Under the pieces are notes generated by a model. It was not told where the DNA came from. It was given only the letters and a program-made list of their open reading frames with translations, and ran no database searches. From Clostridia bacterium (GTDB lineage: Bacteria; Bacillota; Clostridia; Oscillospirales; CAG-272), in contig JAFTHJ010000170.1 of NCBI GenBank assembly GCA_017457465.1, positions 1 through 8,901 on the forward strand: a stretch of DNA of 8,901 nucleotides, in the 5' to 3' direction. Of the stretch, positions 7,053-8,901 are shown piece by piece. How positions within the stretch are numbered: position 1 is the stretch's first letter; every line of letters begins with the position of its first letter. A program made the translations under genes and the position numbers.

Positions 7053-7061
7053 TGACCTCTC

Positions 7062-7691
7062 TTAAAGTGTTCCGAAAATTCTGTCTCCGGCATCGCCAAG
7101 TCCGGGGACGATATAAGCGTGCTCGTTGAGACACTCGTCAAGAGCCGCCGTATATATATCAATATCAGGATGAGCCTCCGGCACCTTTTTAACTCCCTCG
7201 GGAGCCGCAACCAGACACATAAAGCGTATATGCTCACAGCCTCTCGCCTTAAGCATTGTAAGCGCGTCTACCGCCGAGCCGCCCGTTGCGAGCATAGGGT
7301 CAACAAGGATAACTATACGGTTCTCTATGTCAGACGGAAGCTTACAGTAATACTCAACAGGTGTATGAGTTTCGGGATCGCGGTAAAGTCCGATATGTCC
7401 GACCTTTGCCACGGGAACAAGCCTCTGAAGTCCCTCAACCATACCAAGTCCCGCACGGAGTATGGGAACTATGGCGAGTTTCTTACCCGATACCGTCTTT
7501 GCCGTCATTTTGGTAAGAGGGGTATCTATAACGATATCCTCAAGAGGAAGATCGCGAGTGATTTCGTATCCCATAAGCATAGCTATCTCGTTGAGAAGCT
7601 CTCTGAAATCCTTCGAGCCTGTCTTTTTGTTTCTCATTATCGAAAGCTTGTGGACTATAAGCGGATGGTCAATTATGTGAAGTGTACTCAT
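7062..7691 (-). CDS. upp: Uracil phosphoribosyltransferase Upp
   Basis: Upp converts uracil and PRPP to UMP and pyrophosphate, the main uracil salvage step in the cytosol. The 209 residues match the family length exactly. Visible features are the N-terminal [16 protein letters not shown] segment (5-20), [13 protein letters not shown] (72-84), the GLYRD flexible-loop region (101-105), the PRPP-binding motif [14 protein letters not shown] (127-140), and the uracil-binding C-terminal segment [12 protein letters not shown] (193-204). AAGGAG (7706-7701) lies 9 nt before the ATG at 7691. A good promoter precedes it, and the leader is only about 22 nt, so a PyrR-type or other attenuator is not possible in front of the gene. 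It leads the upp - pseudouridine synthase - lnt series. The metallo-hydrolase gene ends about 70 nt upstream with no clear terminator. Confidence 0.98.
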   Translation of the reverse strand: MSTLHIIDHPLIVHKLSIMRNKKTGSKDFRELLNEIAMLMGYEITRDLPLEDIVIDTPLTKMTAKTVSGKKLAIVPILRAGLGMVEGLQRLVPVAKVGHIGLYRDPETHTPVEYYCKLPSDIENRIVILVDPMLATGGSAVDALTMLKARGCEHIRFMCLVAAPEGVKKVPEAHPDIDIYTAALDECLNEHAYIVPGLGDAGDRIFGTL

Positions 7692-7720
7692 TTTTTGTGT
7701 CTCCTTATTCTTTTTTCTAT

Positions 7721-7749
7721 ATTATAATCTATATTTCGCTATTTTTCAA
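7721..7749 (-). promoter_or_regulatory. Sigma-A promoter of upp
   Basis: On the minus strand TTGAAA (7749-7744), a 17-nt spacer and TATAAT (7726-7721) give 11 of 12 consensus positions. It begins 15 nt after the stop of the metallo-hydrolase gene. The predicted transcription start is near 7714. Confidence 0.88.
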
Positions 7750-7764
7750 GTAGCCTTGGCAAAA

Positions 7765-8505
7765 TCAAAGCACTATTTCGTCAGAATCCGAGAGAATATT
7801 GACAGAAAAGTCATAATTGTTGCTTATCGCCTTGATGTCCTCGAACTTTGAGGCGGGTTCAACGTGTGTGAAATATACGCTCTTTGCCTTACAGGTGTCA
7901 AGATAAGGAAGCATATCGGATATACCGAAGTGCGCCAACTCACACACAAAGGCGTCTATGCTCTCCTCGGCAAGAATCGCGGGAAAATCCTTATCCTTGA
8001 GTCCCTTTGAGAGGTCGCCCGAGAAAAGGATTCTCTTGCCCTCGGATTCCACGAGAATTCCATAGGATGGGCGTGTTGTACCGAGGTGCATATTCGGGAT
8101 GAGCGAGAGACGGATATTCTCGTCCTCGTACACAAAATCCTTATCAACAGTTATGAATTTTATTCTCGATTCCTTTACCTTTGAGCCACTGGTTGCAAAA
8201 ATAAGATTATTCACGGCATCGTTCACGCGCTGCTCTGTGAAATACACATTTATGGAATAGTTGGTATAGTACCAGTTGATAAGGTCGGTAAACTGGATTA
8301 TACCGTAAATATGGTCTCCGTGACCGTGCGTTGTAAACAGACAGCGAACCTTGCTGATATCCTTTTTTCTCTTCAGAAGCTCCTCAATGATAGAAGCTCC
8401 CGCGTCAATAAAATATATAGCGTCTCCTGCCTCTATCATAGCGCAAGAGCAATGTCTCTCCGCTGACGGTACGCCGTGTGATGTTCCCAAAAATGTAATT
8501 TTCAT
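7765..8505 (-). CDS. Metallo-beta-lactamase-fold hydrolase (RNase Z/PhnP-like)
   Basis: The 246-residue protein is a complete single-domain metallo-beta-lactamase-fold enzyme, probably cytosolic (no signal peptide). Metal-site landmarks are THGHGDH (59-65; H60, H62, D64, H65), H140 in PNMHLG, D164 in LFSGD, and H214 in YFTHVEP, so the two-metal site looks intact. The N-terminal FLGTSHGVPSAERHCSC segment (5-21) is like that of RNase Z- and PhnP-related phosphodiesterases, where GT(S/G) opens the fold. It is shorter than a typical RNase Z (about 300 residues), and I see no clear RNase Z exosite arm, so a small-molecule or nucleotide phosphodiesterase is at least as likely. GAGGTG (8516-8511) lies 5 nt before the ATG at 8505. 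It has its own promoter, divergent from that of mtaB. No convincing terminator follows, so read-through into upp is plausible. Confidence 0.88.
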   Translation of the reverse strand: MKITFLGTSHGVPSAERHCSCAMIEAGDAIYFIDAGASIIEELLKRKKDISKVRCLFTTHGHGDHIYGIIQFTDLINWYYTNYSINVYFTEQRVNDAVNNLIFATSGSKVKESRIKFITVDKDFVYEDENIRLSLIPNMHLGTTRPSYGILVESEGKRILFSGDLSKGLKDKDFPAILAEESIDAFVCELAHFGISDMLPYLDTCKAKSVYFTHVEPASKFEDIKAISNNYDFSVNILSDSDEIVL

Positions 8506-8538
8506 ACAAACACCTCGATTTGATTATTTCTTTCTTAA

Positions 8539-8567
8539 ATTTTACCACTTTTTTATACAATTGTCAA
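8539..8567 (-). promoter_or_regulatory. Sigma-A promoter of the metallo-hydrolase gene
   Basis: On the minus strand TTGACA (8567-8562), a 17-nt spacer and TAAAAT (8544-8539) give 11 of 12 consensus positions. The predicted transcription start is near 8532, about 27 nt before the ATG. It is back to back with the mtaB promoter. Confidence 0.88.
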
Positions 8568-8598
8568 CCTTATAAGACGACTATTTTAATATCTCTTA

Positions 8599-8627
8599 TT
8601 TACAAAACCGTTTAAATGTGGTATCAT
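8599..8627 (+). promoter_or_regulatory. Sigma-A promoter of mtaB
   Basis: TTTACA (8599-8604), a 17-nt spacer and TATCAT (8622-8627) form a good promoter with one mismatch in each hexamer. Transcription would begin near 8634. Its -35 is separated by 31 nt from the -35 of the divergent metallo-hydrolase promoter. Confidence 0.8.
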
Positions 8628-8670
8628 ATTTATATATTTTATTTGTAATCATAATAAGAAGGACATATAA

Positions 8671-8901
8671 ATGCAAGAAAAAAAGCTTACCGCGGGGATA
8701 TATACCCTTGGGTGTAAAGTAAATCAATATGAATCCGAAGCGATATCCGAGGCTCTTGCCTCAAAAGGAATATGCGTACTTCCCGCCTCGGAGATATGCG
8801 ATATATATGTGATAAACACCTGCACTGTCACGGCGGAGTCCGACAGAAAGGCTTGTCAGTTTATCAGACGCGCCATTCAGCGGAATCCCGACGCGTATAT
8901 C
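8671..8901 (+). CDS. mtaB: tRNA t6A37 methylthiotransferase MtaB, N-terminal part (runs off window)
   Basis: The frame is open from the ATG at 8671 to the last base, giving 77 residues. The segment is the start of a MiaB-type radical-SAM methylthiotransferase (UPF0004 domain). YTLGCKVNQYESEA (11-24) carries the first iron-sulfur cysteine C15, and VINTCTVTAESDRKA (47-61) carries the second, C51. The GCKVNQYE spelling and the CTVT motif fit MtaB, which converts N6-threonylcarbamoyladenosine at position 37 of tRNA to its 2-methylthio form, rather than MiaB (typically GCQMN) or RimO. The third cluster cysteine, the radical-SAM CxxxCxxC motif and the TRAM domain lie beyond the window. AAGGA (8659-8663) is 7 nt before the ATG, and a promoter lies at 8599-8627. 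Confidence 0.92.
   Translation, partial: MQEKKLTAGIYTLGCKVNQYESEAISEALASKGICVLPASEICDIYVINTCTVTAESDRKACQFIRRAIQRNPDAYI

Noticed and set aside
7119..7727. 202-codon open frame on the plus strand opposite upp
   Set aside because: It is the antisense of a full-length, well-conserved upp gene, resembles no protein I know, and has no matching ribosome binding site. Codon bias of the real gene explains it.
7692..7764. Terminator for the metallo-hydrolase gene or an attenuator before upp
   Set aside because: Only a tiny GCC-AA-GGC palindrome is present, without a usable stem. The region is accounted for by the upp promoter and ribosome binding site.
1..8901. Mobile elements, CRISPR arrays, tRNA/rRNA genes, toxin-antitoxin or defence genes
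   Set aside because: No direct-repeat arrays, transposase or integrase motifs, cloverleaf-like sequences or long gene-free stretches were seen; no gap between genes exceeds about 170 nt.

Overview
The window reads as ordinary chromosomal housekeeping DNA from a low-to-mid G+C Gram-positive bacterium. A member of the class Clostridia (Oscillospiraceae-like gut lineages) fits best. The grounds are protein style (clostridial forms of RsmA, TyrS, MtaB and the N-terminus of the RluA-family enzyme), AGGAGG-type ribosome binding sites, and sigma-A promoters close to consensus. There is no sign of mobile DNA, phage, CRISPR, tRNA or rRNA. The placement is inferred from the sequence alone.

Left part, rightward genes (1-3965). 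The window opens inside a metal-dependent amidohydrolase gene. A class I/II PLP aminotransferase follows 8 nt later, and the pair ends at a perfect 17-bp hairpin terminator (1675-1714). Then comes rsmA (16S rRNA dimethyltransferase). After it comes tyrS (tyrosyl-tRNA synthetase), which has its own exact-consensus promoter just behind the rsmA stop and ends at a bidirectional terminator (3972-4006).

Middle and right part, leftward genes (4016-8505). In transcription order these are an RNase Z/PhnP-like metallo-beta-lactamase-fold hydrolase (8505-7765), upp (7691-7062), an RluA-family pseudouridine synthase (7015-6047), lnt (6050-4425, overlapping the previous gene by 4 nt), and a small acidic lipoprotein of unknown function (4390-4016). 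The hydrolase, upp and the lipoprotein each have a recognisable promoter. The lipoprotein promoter is written inside the last codons of lnt. The tyrS terminator also closes this leftward group.

Right end. A divergent promoter pair separates the hydrolase from a rightward mtaB gene (tRNA methylthiotransferase), which runs off the window at residue 77.

The genes share a loose theme of translation and RNA modification (rsmA, tyrS, rluA-type, mtaB), plus uracil salvage and lipoprotein maturation. I found no convincing new system. The points most worth a second look are an Lnt homologue in a probable Gram-positive next to a lipoprotein gene, the promoter embedded in lnt, the unclassified lipoprotein itself, a tyrS leader too short for a T-box, and an unexplained hairpin between upp and the pseudouridine synthase gene.
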